From Oreohelix idahoensis (lineage: Eukaryota; Mollusca; Gastropoda; Stylommatophora; Oreohelicidae), in NCBI GenBank assembly GCA_024509875.1, contig JAMPIV010019840.1, positions 248,001-312,000 of the forward strand: 64,000 bases of DNA, in the 5' to 3' direction. How positions within the stretch are numbered: the stretch's first letter is position 1; every line of letters begins with the position of its first letter. Both the position numbers and the translations under genes were made by a program. The notes beneath the pieces were generated by a model. That model worked only from the letters and a program-made list of their open reading frames with translations, was not told the DNA's origin and did no database searches. Positions 22,901 through 33,336 of this stretch are shown one piece after another.

Positions 22901-24840
22901 TCAATGTTTTGCTCCTCCCAAACAGCAATTTGCTGTGGGGTACATTCCCTAACTCCGTGAATACGACCAATTATTAGGTCCGCAATAGGGTTTGGAAGTA
23001 GACACGCGTGGACATCTCCCGTGAAGAAAGGAGTAGCTATATGTATTATGGCAGTAGGATACTTTTCCAACGTGCCACCAAATGTAACACATTTGATGAC
23101 CTTTCCTGTAGCACAGGATGGATCTACAAGAGATTGCCTAACCCCAACAGTAGTACATCCAGAATCAAACAACACTGAGACTGGATTACTATTTACAAGC
23201 CCCTTATGTAATATAAGAGAACCTCTCCCATCATGAGCAACATTAGCAGGAAGAGCGGGCAAAGGATGACCACAGCTTAAAGTACTAACTGTCTTCGGGT
23301 CAAATAAAGTACTGCATTGGATACATTTATTTGCTCTAACAAAATCAAAAGATGAGCATCCGATAGCATTATGGTCTTTATTATCATTAACCTGTTTATC
23401 TACTCCCTGAGATTCTTGTTGAACAGAGTTTGTCTGTTGATATCTTTTTCTCTTATGTTGCGATCTACCGCGACCATTATTGCCTCTGCAATTATCATTA
23501 AAGTCTCTACTGTAATTTTTATCCTGGTTTGAGTTCCAGTTTCCATAACTGTCATTACTATCTCTATACTGTTGAGAACCTCTATTATCCTGGTATTGAG
23601 GTCTCTGAGAAAAATATTTTCCTCTATACTGATTACCTTTGTGAAAATTTCTAAAATTAACGGGAGTATTATACCGTTTAGTATTAGGTTGTCTCCAGTT
23701 CTGGGACGAAGAATCACCCTGAAATTGATTGCTATGCTCCTGTGCATAATTACGGTTACTCTTTTTATTGAAATTTTGCTTGCTACCCTGAAATTTACGC
23801 ATAAAATTTGGGCCATAAGGTGCTGCCGAAGCAACTGGCAGACCTTCTTTTACTTTAGAGTTGCTAATGGTTATGTGAGGATGCGCAGTGACATACTGGC
23901 TACAGTATTCTTCCATTTCTTTTATGTTTTTAGGCTTATGCTCATGAAGAAAAGAAAGAAAGGATTTATTAACAGAAGACATGACCTTGTCTCTAAGTAG
24001 TAAGTCCATAAGAGCCTCAAATGTACTTTCTGTCTTAGATAGTTCAACCCATCGTAAAAAAGTAAGACGTATGCTTGAGATGAATTCAGAGAATTCAACT
24101 CCAGTTTCTGGTAACATGTTTTTAAATTTAAGACGATATCCGTCCTCGTTAAGTTGGTACTTCTTTAACAATGCTGCTCTGACAACCTCATAGTTGTTCT
24201 TGTCAGGTACATCTACCATACCCAACAAAGTCAAAGCATCACCTCTAAGTATCTTGGACAGATGATAAACATACAATGTTTTATCTATGTTATGCACCTT
24301 ACATGCACTTTCAAATCTATCTAGATAAAATGTTATATCATCAATTGAGGGATTAAATGCTGGTAGATTAAGCTTGAAATCCTTAGCATTAGTCTTATCT
24401 GACACCTTATTTGCATCATTAGCATTACCAGTGTTCAATAACTTTAACTTCTCTAACTCTAAAGCTAAGAGTTTTTCTTCATGCTCCATTTTTGCTTTTC
24501 TCTCATCAGACTCTCTTTGTAACCTTCTTTCTTCAGCCTCAGCCTGTAACTTTCTTTCTTCAGCCTCAGCCTGTAACTTTCTTTCTTCAGCCTCAGCCTG
24601 TTTTTCAAGTCTTTTATTTTCAGCCTCTTTTTCAAGTCTTTTATTTTCTTTTTCCATTTCCATTTGGAATCTTTTTTCATCCACCTGCATCTGCAGTTTC
24701 TTTTGTTCTATTTCAGCATCTATTTTCTTTTGTTCCAACTTTAATGCCTTATCATATTGAGTAGTTGCATATTCTTCCAACTTATCACCTGTCTTCCCAA
24801 GGGCTTTACCCTGCTCAATAAAGTACTCCAATGTAGACAT
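19984..24840 (-). CDS. Gag-protease-integrase-RT-RNase H polyprotein of element B (1618 aa)
   Basis: Domains by residue: short helical head 1-32 (MSTLEYFIEQG), charged coiled coil about 33-140, SCAN-like capsid about 155-320, N/Q/R/G-rich nucleocapsid zone 345-470. A RING-like half motif follows (C506xxC509, C523-G-H525). Protease carries DSG at 559-561. Integrase has a Zn finger (H753/H755/H762 region, C789/C792/C795), catalytic D825, D885 and E921 with exactly 35 residues between the last two, and GPY near 1062. RT has YLDD at 1348-1351. RNase H has D1499, E1540, D1565 and D1608. No CCHC knuckle, chromodomain or env is visible. Integrase before RT is the known Gmr1 arrangement. The start fits the homologous MST starts of A and C. 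Gag and Pol are fused without a frameshift. Confidence 0.93.
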   Translation of the reverse strand: MSTLEYFIEQGKALGKTGDKLEEYATTQYDKALKLEQKKIDAEIEQKKLQMQVDEKRFQMEMEKENKRLEKEAENKRLEKQAEAEERKLQAEAEERKLQAEAEERRLQRESDERKAKMEHEEKLLALELEKLKLLNTGNANDANKVSDKTNAKDFKLNLPAFNPSIDDITFYLDRFESACKVHNIDKTLYVYHLSKILRGDALTLLGMVDVPDKNNYEVVRAALLKKYQLNEDGYRLKFKNMLPETGVEFSEFISSIRLTFLRWVELSKTESTFEALMDLLLRDKVMSSVNKSFLSFLHEHKPKNIKEMEEYCSQYVTAHPHITISNSKVKEGLPVASAAPYGPNFMRKFQGSKQNFNKKSNRNYAQEHSNQFQGDSSSQNWRQPNTKRYNTPVNFRNFHKGNQYRGKYFSQRPQYQDNRGSQQYRDSNDSYGNWNSNQDKNYSRDFNDNCRGNNGRGRSQHKRKRYQQTNSVQQESQGVDKQVNDNKDHNAIGCSSFDFVRANKCIQCSTLFDPKTVSTLSCGHPLPALPANVAHDGRGSLILHKGLVNSNPVSVLFDSGCTTVGVRQSLVDPSCATGKVIKCVTFGGTLEKYPTAIIHIATPFFTGDVHACLLPNPIADLIIGRIHGVRECTPQQIAVWEEQNIEATNAVVTRAHALDPPQTSLTNNDEENDQDSHLTITRDSFIKLQEEDPSLQKFFILAKKGDPNQNTNRKSWISMKNGVLVRMVQDSTTSTHSQILVPKSMRLQILQHAHDSQCAGHMGFSRTKSRVLAAFFWPFVSKDIRIYCRSCKVCQEVKSKGPRHAAPIQAADIPIRPFQKMAIDIIGPFRIKSARGHQFILTCVDMCTRWPEAIPLKSISTADIADALWLIFSRLGFPGEILSDHGTQLISDTMSQVMSMLHIKRSLSSIYHPMSNGLVERLNRTLKTLLGKITEDHPQDWDRVLPAALFAYREVPNEHTGFSPFELVFGAQPRGPMSLLHDLITADNISDETQSSYEYVIALRQKIIEACKLATSSSEFAKEKARQFANKNRCLRQLCPGDKALVLLPSRENRLLIAWKGPYAIVSKISDVDYVVDIDGKHKTFHINMLTEFHERPDYLQPIFQATDNSQAPHGQYSSLSVIQDEETTFSDVNLPLPMVPLYSTESWKNVTVSPNLSAEEHRQVSSMLQTFQDVLTDIPGHTHVIEHDIVLTDHNPIRVRPYPIPIHFQSQVEKELDEMIRLEIIEPSTSAYSSSMVIVRKKDNNIRICVDYRKLNQVTKFDAEPMPSLEELLNKLSNSRFFTKLDLSKGYWQVPLTERAKPFTAFSTTRGLFQWNFMPFGLMNAPATFVRMMRRILAYRTDVIAYLDDICLFSDSWEDHYLGLYELLSTLREYNLTAKPSKAFIGFSEISFLGHRVGHGLLKTEDHNVSKILNISVPKTKKQVRSLLGLIQFYGRFIPNLSSIMAPLSTLLKKGSPNLIRWSKECQSSLDQAKALFSSPPILRLPTIEKTFVLRSDASSTGIGAALMQEYSDTLHPVMYISRKLNAAEKNYSVLDRELLAMVWSILKLQRFLLGAHFIVETDQKALTAIQSKNLKSSRSTRYAIALQPFHFSVRAIRGSDNVMADILSRCPHDST

Positions 24841-24903
24841 GATGTCTAAAATGTGAGTACAGAACCTGAAATAATTAATTATCCTATTTCAACCTTAATA
24901 GTA

Positions 24904-24982
24904 ACAAGACTTAATAAAGTGCTTGTATAATCACTATGTTTACCCCAATCTCTGTGGGAAACAAGACTTGACACCAACTTGT
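24904..24982 (-). promoter_or_regulatory. Two-hairpin motif in the gag leader of element B
   Basis: CCCA at 24944-24947 pairs with TGGG at 24955-24958. Directly after, ACAAG at 24961-24965 pairs with CTTGT at 24978-24982. A further ACAAG/CTTGT pair sits at 24904-24908 and 24922-24926. The loops differ from those in A and E while the stems are kept. Confidence 0.55.
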
Positions 24983-25204
24983 ATTATCAAATGTATAATA
25001 ATATCACAAGTCACTTCTTAATCATCAGTGCACTACACAAATCAGTGCATAACCATCAGTTATTTATCATAACTGCACTACAATAGTGCATAAGCCAAAA
25101 CCCACAAGTTAGTTATGATAAGTGCACTATAGACCAATAGTGCATGAGCATATATGTATCAATAGTGAAAGCTAACTATGCAAGAACTATGTAAATAATA
25201 ACAA

Positions 25205-25350
25205 AACAATGTAAACAATAACAAAGGTCAACAACAATGTAAACAATAACAAAGATCAAAGTCAATGTAAACAATAACAAAGATCAAAGTCAATGTAAAC
25301 AATAACAAAGATCAAAGTCAATGTAAACAATAACAAGGATCAAAACAATA
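25205..25350. repeat. Tandem repeat of about 28 bp in element B leader
   Basis: About five units of the form CAATGTAAACAATAACAAAG plus ATCAAAGT lie in the untranslated leader. The first is less regular. Elsewhere, 24983-26058 is A-rich leader with no coding potential. Confidence 0.85.
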
Positions 25351-26058
25351 CAAAACATTCGCATAAGTCAAATAAATAAACAGCGAAAACTAAAAGGAAA
25401 TATCACAAAGAATGTGATGACAAAATGCGAAAATATGACAAACAAATGACGCCACAGTGTATAAACAAAAATTTTGTAAAAACTGAATAATAGAAAAGAG
25501 TAGACCTACAAATACAAACAAATCAAACCAAAACTAAAGGATGTGAAAAAATACCGAAAACAACACTGACCATATCGTCACAACTAACATAAATAGCAAT
25601 AAATATTGCTAACAATTTCCAATTAAGGAAATTGCCCCTAACAGAACGCTATCATAAGACCTCTATGACGTGGTATTTCTTATGACAGTCACCACCCATC
25701 CAGACCCGCTGAAATATAAACATATAAATATACAAATACAAATAACATATAACATGAGCATGTAAACAGTGTGAAAAATGTGATAGACAGAAGGCTCAGT
25801 TAGAACATAAGGGCACAGTTCACAAACAAAACAGGCCACTTAACTTCTATATGTCCCAAACGTCAGCACGGTGCAGAACAGGATGTGCCGCGTCTTTCAA
25901 AAAAAATTTCATCAAAGGTGATGAATAGAAACTGCAACGTTGTCTTGTAGTCTGCTGATGATGTCTGGGTTTGTTGACCCCCTTGAGAGTTGGTACCAGA
26001 ATAAACCAACTTTTGGCCACCATGAATTGATAATGGTGCGCCAAAATGCCAGGTTGAA

Positions 26059-26075
26059 CCAACGACTGGCCACCA
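26059..26075 (-). promoter_or_regulatory. Candidate primer-binding site of element B
   Basis: The minus strand reads TGGTGGCCAGTCGTTGG, five bases inside the LTR end ...CCTTATCA. A TGG start complementary to a tRNA CCA end is expected at this place. The partner tRNA was not identified. Element C has TGGTAGGCCAGTTCGGGG at the same spacing. Confidence 0.55.
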
Positions 26076-26080
26076 TGAAT

Positions 26081-27486
26081 TGATAAGGGTGGATTTAGGA
26101 TGACGTCAAATTACCACCCCTATCGACACCAGGTATTAAAGTGCAAGATGTAGGTGTCTTATCTGGTTTATAATGTTGCTGTGTATGTTGCTGTAGAACA
26201 GTTCACAGGGTACAACACATTCAACATGACGTGTAGAGCCATAGAAATGGTAACTTCGCTTTAGGTTTATACCATTTATTGCACGCCACAAAACAGTCAT
26301 GATATTTATGTGATCACCAACATAGCTCAACGAATGCAGCATTCAAAATCATATTAGCAGATAGTCATGTAGGATTCAATACTCAATAGTTGTATTGTAA
26401 ACAGATAGCTTCTGTATATTTGATATCATAAAGTTCTGGTTCGTGAAGCTGTGTAAATAATATATATATATATAGCACAGATCTGGGTGCCTAAGGTTCA
26501 TACATATAATTTCTGCAACAGTGTCAGCTGCAGATCATCAATGTTCATAGACAATAATAAATGCTCCCTTCCTGATGCTAGCAGATCAGATGTATACAAT
26601 AAGTCCGTTTACTGTCTGCACGTGAATAGCATACATGGATTACAGGTCAGCTCGACCTTTATAACATTCCTAAGTCTAACCATCTGACTTGGACGTGATC
26701 TCTGATATAACGAATCCTGGAACACAGACAATAGTCTTGCTGGTCTAGAGCGACCCATATATATATATATAACTAGTTCAGGTATAAAGATACCGGTGGC
26801 GAAAATCCTAGTCAAAGTACCTCTCCATTTTGAATCACACAGGCGAGCAAAAGGCGACAAAATGACGAACCTCTAGATGATAGCATAAAGTTCGATACAA
26901 GAGGAATTACCTTATTTCGGAAAATCAACCACGAACATATGCCTCCAGGCAGGCTTGAATAATACTGGGAAATAGTCTAGTTAGCTAACTAACTCACAAA
27001 GACAATGTATTTCCCTCAGAAAATCACAAGACGCAGGTTGCGTCTGCTCGCTACTCAGACCATTTCTTAACTGCCCCGAGCTGGGCGGAACAACAAACGA
27101 ACTCTCCAAGTCGAGACATGCGCAGAACAACAATATCTGAGTCGCCGTTCACATAACACGATTCTAAGAACATTCGAGATAAAAGTCTTACACAGTCGCG
27201 CCTTTTATGGTCATGAACAGAAAACGTTAAGACAGGTTTCAGACATCTACAACAGTTGAATCATACTACCAAATAAGGAGATATGGTCACGCTTCGTTCA
27301 AGACATTATAGACCGAACGTGTCTCGATACAAGAGGAGGTAAACTCATAAAAAATAGCAGTATCAATATCTCGGGTTCTGTCCCTTTGACTGTAAAATAT
27401 ATATAATATACATTTCAGTCAAAAAATGATCATACATACGAAAAATGGTTATACAAACGAAAAATAATAATGGTCCGTGCGTAACA
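26081..27486 (-). repeat. 5' LTR of element B
   Basis: It runs from TGTTACGCACGGACC at 27486 to ...CCACCCTTATCA at 26081, a TG...CA unit of 1406 bp. It matches the 3' LTR at 17865-19225. The outer flank is CCTTC. Confidence 0.88.
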
Positions 27487-28872
27487 CCTTCCTTCTTTTT
27501 TTTTTTTAAAGTGTTTGCTACTTTTCTTTGTAGCACGCCCCTTTCAACCATCTACCATGTACATGGAGTTGTTGGTTATATCAGGACGTGTTTCCTTTAT
27601 TGTAATATGTTTTTGTTTGTATTTATTTTATACTATATTATCTCTAGTCGGTATTTTTTCTTTTGTAGTTATAGTTCTGTAGTTATCCTTCCTTCCTTAG
27701 TTGCTTTATCTAAAGTAGCTACAGAAAGTCTTTTAAGACTTCCGCGTAAAGTGGCTACATAAAGTCTTGCAAGGCGTACGGTACTGGTAAAGTGGCCACT
27801 GAAAGTCTTCTAAGACGTCTACTTTGTTGTTGTTGTAACTAGGTCTGCTGAGCTTCTCACTCTTTTGCAGCCAATACTAAGTTGAAGACTCCTTGGTATT
27901 ATCTACACTGTAGATCCAGGCTTTTCCTTTGGTTTCTTTGGTTTAATCAGAATAAAAAAGAAAAAAACAATGATATGTCATGGTAAACAATAAGATAAAC
28001 AATGCATATCTATACCAAAAAGCAAATAACTAGTTACCATTAAAAAAAAATAGCATAATGTGTATGACAACCAAGTTAATAAATTAATAAAGTACCAATG
28101 ACGAACTTATTATAGACATCAATTAATAATATCGCTTGCGTAGTTACCCAAAGCGCACAATCAAGCGCTGGGCAAAGAAAAAATACATCACAATGTCAGA
28201 AAAAAATACCTTTTTACTTGTCTTCATTTTTTCCAACAAATGCACAATACCGAAATGTATTGTAATGATAAGTTAAGTAAACATAGTAGCATCATTACAA
28301 TTGTCATACGTTCATCATTTATAAAAACACAGTAGTATAAGAACAATATGGGAATGAGATGGTGCATTATAAGAGCACAGTCATATAAAATAATATGGTA
28401 ATGAAATGGTGCATAAAAATGAACGAACATATTATCTTAAAGAAGTTATATCATATCCTAATACAATACCATATAATATACTATACTATACTACAATACT
28501 ATCTACTGTCCTAAGGAAGTTACATATTAAGGACACACTCTAGTGATCTTGGAACATCCTGTGAGCACGAAGGTACAAAAACATCTAGTATGGCTTCACT
28601 GGAACAGGAAATCTTGCGATAAATACCCCAGATGTAGAGTAATAGCCTAATCAATCAAAGCCGTTGCTGTGAAAAAACTGAAATGAAAATCTCTGTTTTA
28701 ATCACGGTATGATTTTATAAAAGGCAATAATTAATTTCAATTTTAACCTATCAAATGTGGCCGTGTAAACTTCTGACCCATGTACGATGTTAATCAAACC
28801 TTCCTCCGTTACACAAGAAAGGGTAACAGAGAAAGTAGCACAGACTAATCTGGAATCCTGAATTAAACAGGG
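27487..28872. other. Unassigned DNA; possible 3' UTR relic of a Gmr1-like element
   Basis: No gene is visible. A T-run follows 27487. Near 28755-28790, AAATGTGGCCGTGTAAACTT and GACCCATGTACG resemble the 3' UTR of element B, in the same orientation. This may be the far end of element E, from which element D separates it, but the likeness is short. Confidence 0.35.
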
Positions 28873-29773
28873 TGTGACGTATGAAAATTGAGCCTCTCTT
28901 TAATTACAACTAAACCTCTCTTTTATTACATCTAAACAACTCGAGTCATTCCCACGCTTGCCAGTGGTATGCCATAAGTTATCGGGCTAGCAGCCGCGAT
29001 ATTCGCCTTTTGTTAAATAAAACTATTTCGGTATCTCTTACTGACATTCCCACAGAGAGGCAGACCACCGGAGATCACGTTACCATGTCAGAGCCGAGAA
29101 ATGAAACCTCTGTTTAACACCTGATAATAGAATGGACGAAGAAATTCGCAGGTGCGCGTTTGCAAGACCTGGGGACATCGGGGCGATTCAGTATATTTGC
29201 GCAGTTTTAGAAAATTCATCTCCAGTCTGCCCCAGGAATTGGTGATATCTGCTAGCGCGAATCTTGGAGTTTTATATATAAAGAATTTCTGAGATTCACG
29301 GAGAGTGTCATTTTCCTTGTGTGGCGGTAATCATATATATATATTAGAATTTTGAGTGTCTTAACGTGTTAATGTTTTCACTGGGATTTCTGTGTTTATT
29401 AAATAAGCATATTAAATAGTTCCAGCTGTAATAAGTAAATTTAATTTCTTGCTATTCCCCCCAGTAAGAGACGCTTTAAATTAATTAATATACACTAGGC
29501 GACTGATAATTAGAGATAAATATACTTTTATTCATCATGCGTAATTTTGTGAATTACTAGAGTTTTGTGGGTTTTAAATATAATTTAATACCGGAATGAT
29601 CTAGAGGTCTTACCTAACGAGTGTAGAATATAATAATGATATCATTGTTAACATGTTTGTTTTTTCTACATCTAGGCGATCAACCCTGCGATCTAGCGGT
29701 CTGAATAGCTCCAGAAACATTCTTAAAATATTATTGGGTCTTAAATTTGGACCTGTGCGGTTCTCTTGTCTTC

Positions 29774-29824
<51 letters not shown>

Positions 29825-31078
29825 AAGAGAGAGAGAGTCCCCACATATAAACATTTAAAGAATAAAAAAAACATCAGAACTGGACAAGAAATTACCCAGA
29901 TTGTTCACAGCAAATCTGATCCGCCTGTGGTGGCAAAAAAAAAAAAAAATATATATATATATATCGTAGTTTTTTTCTTTTCTCAAGTGGATTTATCTAG
30001 AAAAAGGAATACTTGGGTCCATAACGTGCACCCAACCCCAGAGTGAGAGATAAAAACAGATAGGAGATCCTTTGCTTATCCTTATTGTTTTTTTCTAACA
30101 GTGTACCCACCAGACATTTTTCCTTAAATATCGGACATCTGTGTGCTGCCCATGGTGAACATTTTGATCGCAATATATATTTACCTGCACTACCTGACGT
30201 GAACTTTTTGACATATAATATTAGCATTATTTAAGCGGACGTTCCCTATTAGGAAAAATTAATCATTCTTGGAGGAACTGGGGTCCCTTGGATAGCACCA
30301 CCCTGAAATATGTCAAAGATACACAGATGTGTTAAAGAGTAGTAGGTAAGTGTGATTGCTGATTGCTTGTGGCCACAGACCGACAGACTGTAAGAAAGAG
30401 AAAATGAATATTTCATATTTATATATAATCATTATACTCACTTCAGTCTTTTTCGGGTTCGCAAATACTGTTATATCATTTTCTTGTCTTCTTTGTTTCA
30501 GGATAGATTAACTAGAGACTTGGTTCTTTTACTTTATCGTCTATCCTTATATATATTATTATTAACTGTAATCTTTTGGGTTAATTACCTCTGTCAGGAT
30601 CTACTTTGGGATTCCTTTGCAATAGAGGAGAGCCTATTGGGTTAATAAATTTTTTTTGCATTTTTTATGTCTGTAAACCATACGTTCTGATAGATAATAT
30701 TGATGTGATTTTTTAAAGATAATAAAACATAATAAAACCGTAAGTTATCGTGTTGGTCAAAACCCCTGCCCAGTATATGTTATCCATAGCTTGGTTCACG
30801 TCTGTACGTATTATGTCACAGAATTGTGTATATGTAAGTGGAGTGTAACTCGTATATATGTGTACCAGGAGAGAAAGAGAGTCTAGTTAAATATTGTCGT
30901 GAGATAGGCTGGGATTAGAGCAATTACTCAATCCAGAGACTGTCCTTTCTCTTACACTCTCACCCTTGTGAACAGTAAAGCTATTTCTTACCCCTTATTA
31001 TCACATAGTTTACCATCATCACCTCTGCTCAGACGGGACCTTAAACATCTTCAACCTATCTCAGTAACATCTACGACA
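28873..31078 (+). repeat. 5' LTR of element D
   Basis: This 2.2 kb LTR is nearly identical to 36011-38552 outside inserts and microsatellites. It contains a GA run (about 29779-29838) that is much shorter in the other copy, and TATATA near 29948-29963 where the other copy has a 110-bp TA tract. Confidence 0.9.
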
Positions 31079-31082
31079 TAAA

Positions 31083-31100
31083 TGGTGGCTCGTCCGGGCT
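31083..31100 (+). promoter_or_regulatory. Primer-binding site of element D, tRNA-Pro type
   Basis: TGGTGGCTCGTCCGGGCT lies four bases inside the LTR end. It matches the well-known tRNA-Pro primer complement (TGGGGGCTCGTCCGGG) except at the discriminator-adjacent base and the last positions. Minus-strand synthesis would start here. Confidence 0.75.
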
Positions 31101-31114
31101 TAAGATCCAAGTTT

Positions 31115-31423
31115 CTTCTTCTTCTTCTTCTTCGTTCACCCTGAAAAGGACGGTGGTTGCGTTGTGTCTGTTTACAACGTAGCTGTGATATCTGCACCTT
31201 TCTGTCGACACATCCGACTTCTGCACGGCATTTTTAGGACCGGGTTTGCCTTCCCATTTCGATCCACACTCGCTCAGCCAGCCTGCACAGCTGCAGACTC
31301 TTTCCGGGACCACCACGTGGAGGTGGAGTGCGGACTTGACCAGCTTTGGTTCTCTGGTCCTGACGCAGGCAGTCAAGCTATGAGTTGCTGACTGCGGTCT
31401 CTATTGCTGCGTCTTGAGGTCCC
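31115..31423 (-). mobile_element. GAA-tailed SINE-like repeat inserted in element D leader
   Basis: A 309-bp insert lies between 12-bp target duplications AGATCCAAGTTT (31103-31114 and 31424-31435). On the minus strand it begins GGGACCTCAAGACGCAGC and ends ...AGGGTGAACGAA followed by GAA repeats. A second copy is at 56232-56570. I could not find tRNA A and B boxes. It may be a SINE with an unusual head or the 3' end of a LINE. Confidence 0.8.
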
Positions 31424-32131
31424 AGATCCAAGTTTGAGTCTAGATAAATGTCTAAAGTCTGATACTGAATCAGAAGTTTCATCTAGATAGAGTGTGCTGT
31501 GAGTTTGTCTTGTGATTTAAGGAATAAATAATTACCCCCTAGACAACGCTCTTAGTGACTGGGTGTTTTACCATACACACATATAGGTATTGTTTCTTTC
31601 CACAGTAATAGTTACGGGAAACTGTTTTGATAATAAACTTTGTTGAATATATGATATTTGGTAATTTTGTAACAGACCGCTATTTCGCGTGATTGTTTAT
31701 CAATCACTAGGGTTTTTTTTAAGCAGCAGAGTTGAGCTAAGCAAAGGACGGCTTGTTCTGACTTTTTAGTCAAGTTAATAACGTCCCTTCTCTTAAGTGA
31801 CTTCAGTGGGCGAGTTTTGGGGTGGAGTTTAATTTTTTTAAGGAAATTTTGTTTCTCCTTAAACTGTTTTGAATAAAAATATTTTTCTCCACCGTTAGTA
31901 ATAGTAGTTTTTCCAGGTTATCTGATCTACCACTTTTGGATTAAGTCGTCTGTATTAGGAGCCTAAGTGCCAGAGATAACAGAGATAGATTAGTAAACTG
32001 ATAACAGGAGGAGGTATCTCAGGGTAAAGAATAACATCTTTGTTGGTTTTTCTCGTAAGCGGCTAAGGATATAGTTTTTCTCCTTCTTTCCTTCTTTTTT
32101 TCCTCGGGTGAGTGGCATTCAGTTCTCTAAC

Positions 32132-33336
32132 ATGGCAGAGCGTGTAAAACTTAGGACTATGCTGAGAGAGGAAGCAAGGGAGACAGGATTGCAAGGAGAG
32201 GAAGTGACCGCGTTCGTCAACACAGAACTTGACCGATATGACGCGGAGCAGAAAGTAGCAGAAGCTAGAGAGAAGGAAGATAAAGCGGATAGGAAAGAAG
32301 CGGAAGAGCGTCAATATCTATTAGAACATAAGAAAATTGAGGCAGAGATGGAAGCTCGCAAGGCAAACGAAAGAGAGAAGGAGAGACAATACGAGGAACG
32401 AGAGAAGGAGAGACAGCACGAGTTGGCGCTTAAGGCTCTAGAAGTCCAAAGTCGCGGGGCTGCCTCTACTTCCAGCAATGGAGAGCCGTCATCTCCCCAT
32501 TCAACGTTAACTGATCACTCCAGCACTCATACTCCCCAACTCACAGCTATGTCTTTCGCCCTGGAAGCCTTCCCAAGCCCTAATGAGAAAATTGACTCGT
32601 TTCTAGAAAAATTTGAGAGAATGGCAAATCTGTATGGGTTAGAGAGTTCCCGGTGGTGCCTAAAGCTTTCACAGGCTTTGAAAGGTAGTGCTTATGAAGT
32701 CTACATGAAACTGGGAAGCAGTCAAGACAACTACGACATGCTAAAGAAGGCTTTACTGGAGCGTTTCGAAATGAACGCTCGCAAGTTTCTGCAAATGTTC
32801 AGAAACAGCAGAAAGGAGAGCACTGAAACATTTCAGCAGTTTTCTTCACGGCTAAAGGGATAATTGACAAAGTGCATGGAGCTTTCCGAGCTCCCTCTCA
32901 CTTACGAAGATCTTGAGGATTTCGTTCTTATAGAACAAATAAAAACCACTTTGTCAAGTGAAACCCGTAGATTCCTGGCTGAACAAGGCGCAGTCAAGTT
33001 AGATGACATTCTCAGTAAGTCTGAACGGTACATAAATGCTATGGCCGAGCTTCCCAGCACCAAACGCAAACCGACAGATAAGCCTGCTCAAAAAAAAATC
33101 TAGAGCAGTCTTCCCATTCTTCCCATCACCATAACCAACGAGAAGCCGTACCCCAACATCCTCCACAGGAAAAATCGAAATTCTTCAAAACCAGATATCC
33201 CACCCACAACAATCCTGATCAACCCCACCGTCCTACGTGGCAGCGCGGCCAGAAAGGACAGGGTGACAAAGGGAAAACCCCTGCACACGGGACATCTGAT
33301 CAGGGCAAGCACACCGGGCCAAATTGCATCGGATGC
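32132..33336 (+). pseudogene. Gag of element D, interrupted
   Basis: It starts at MAERVKLRTM (32132), the homologue of the E0 start. A helical head is followed by a long charged coil (AREKEDKADRKEAEERQ) and a SCAN-like capsid (FLEKFERMANLYGL, DNYDMLKKALLERFEM). A TAA stop at 32861-32863 falls inside the capsid. The frame then goes on through LPLTYEDLEDFVLIEQ and ILSKSERYINAM. A one-base insertion in the A-run near 33091-33098 shifts to the frame that carries a basic tail and a PNCIGC motif before protease. No CCHC knuckle is present. Confidence 0.85.

Larger units (their letters stand above)
17865..27486 (-). mobile_element. Element B: full-length, open-frame Gmr1-like Ty3/gypsy retrotransposon
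   Basis: Read on the minus strand, it has a 5' LTR (26081-27486), a primer-site-like motif, a 1.2 kb leader, one gag-pol frame of 1618 codons, a 3' UTR, a polypurine tract and a 3' LTR (17865-19225). All catalytic residues I looked for in protease, integrase, RT and RNase H are present. Integrase precedes RT. The terminal bases of the 3' LTR (TGATAAG on the plus strand) are missing where it abuts an older LTR relic, so no target duplication can be matched. This is the best candidate in the window for an autonomous element. Confidence 0.9.

Noticed and set aside
23572..24000. 142-codon plus-strand frame
   Set aside because: It is the antisense shadow of the element B gag.
25205..25350. CRISPR-like array
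   Set aside because: The units are contiguous with no unique spacers, and the DNA is animal.
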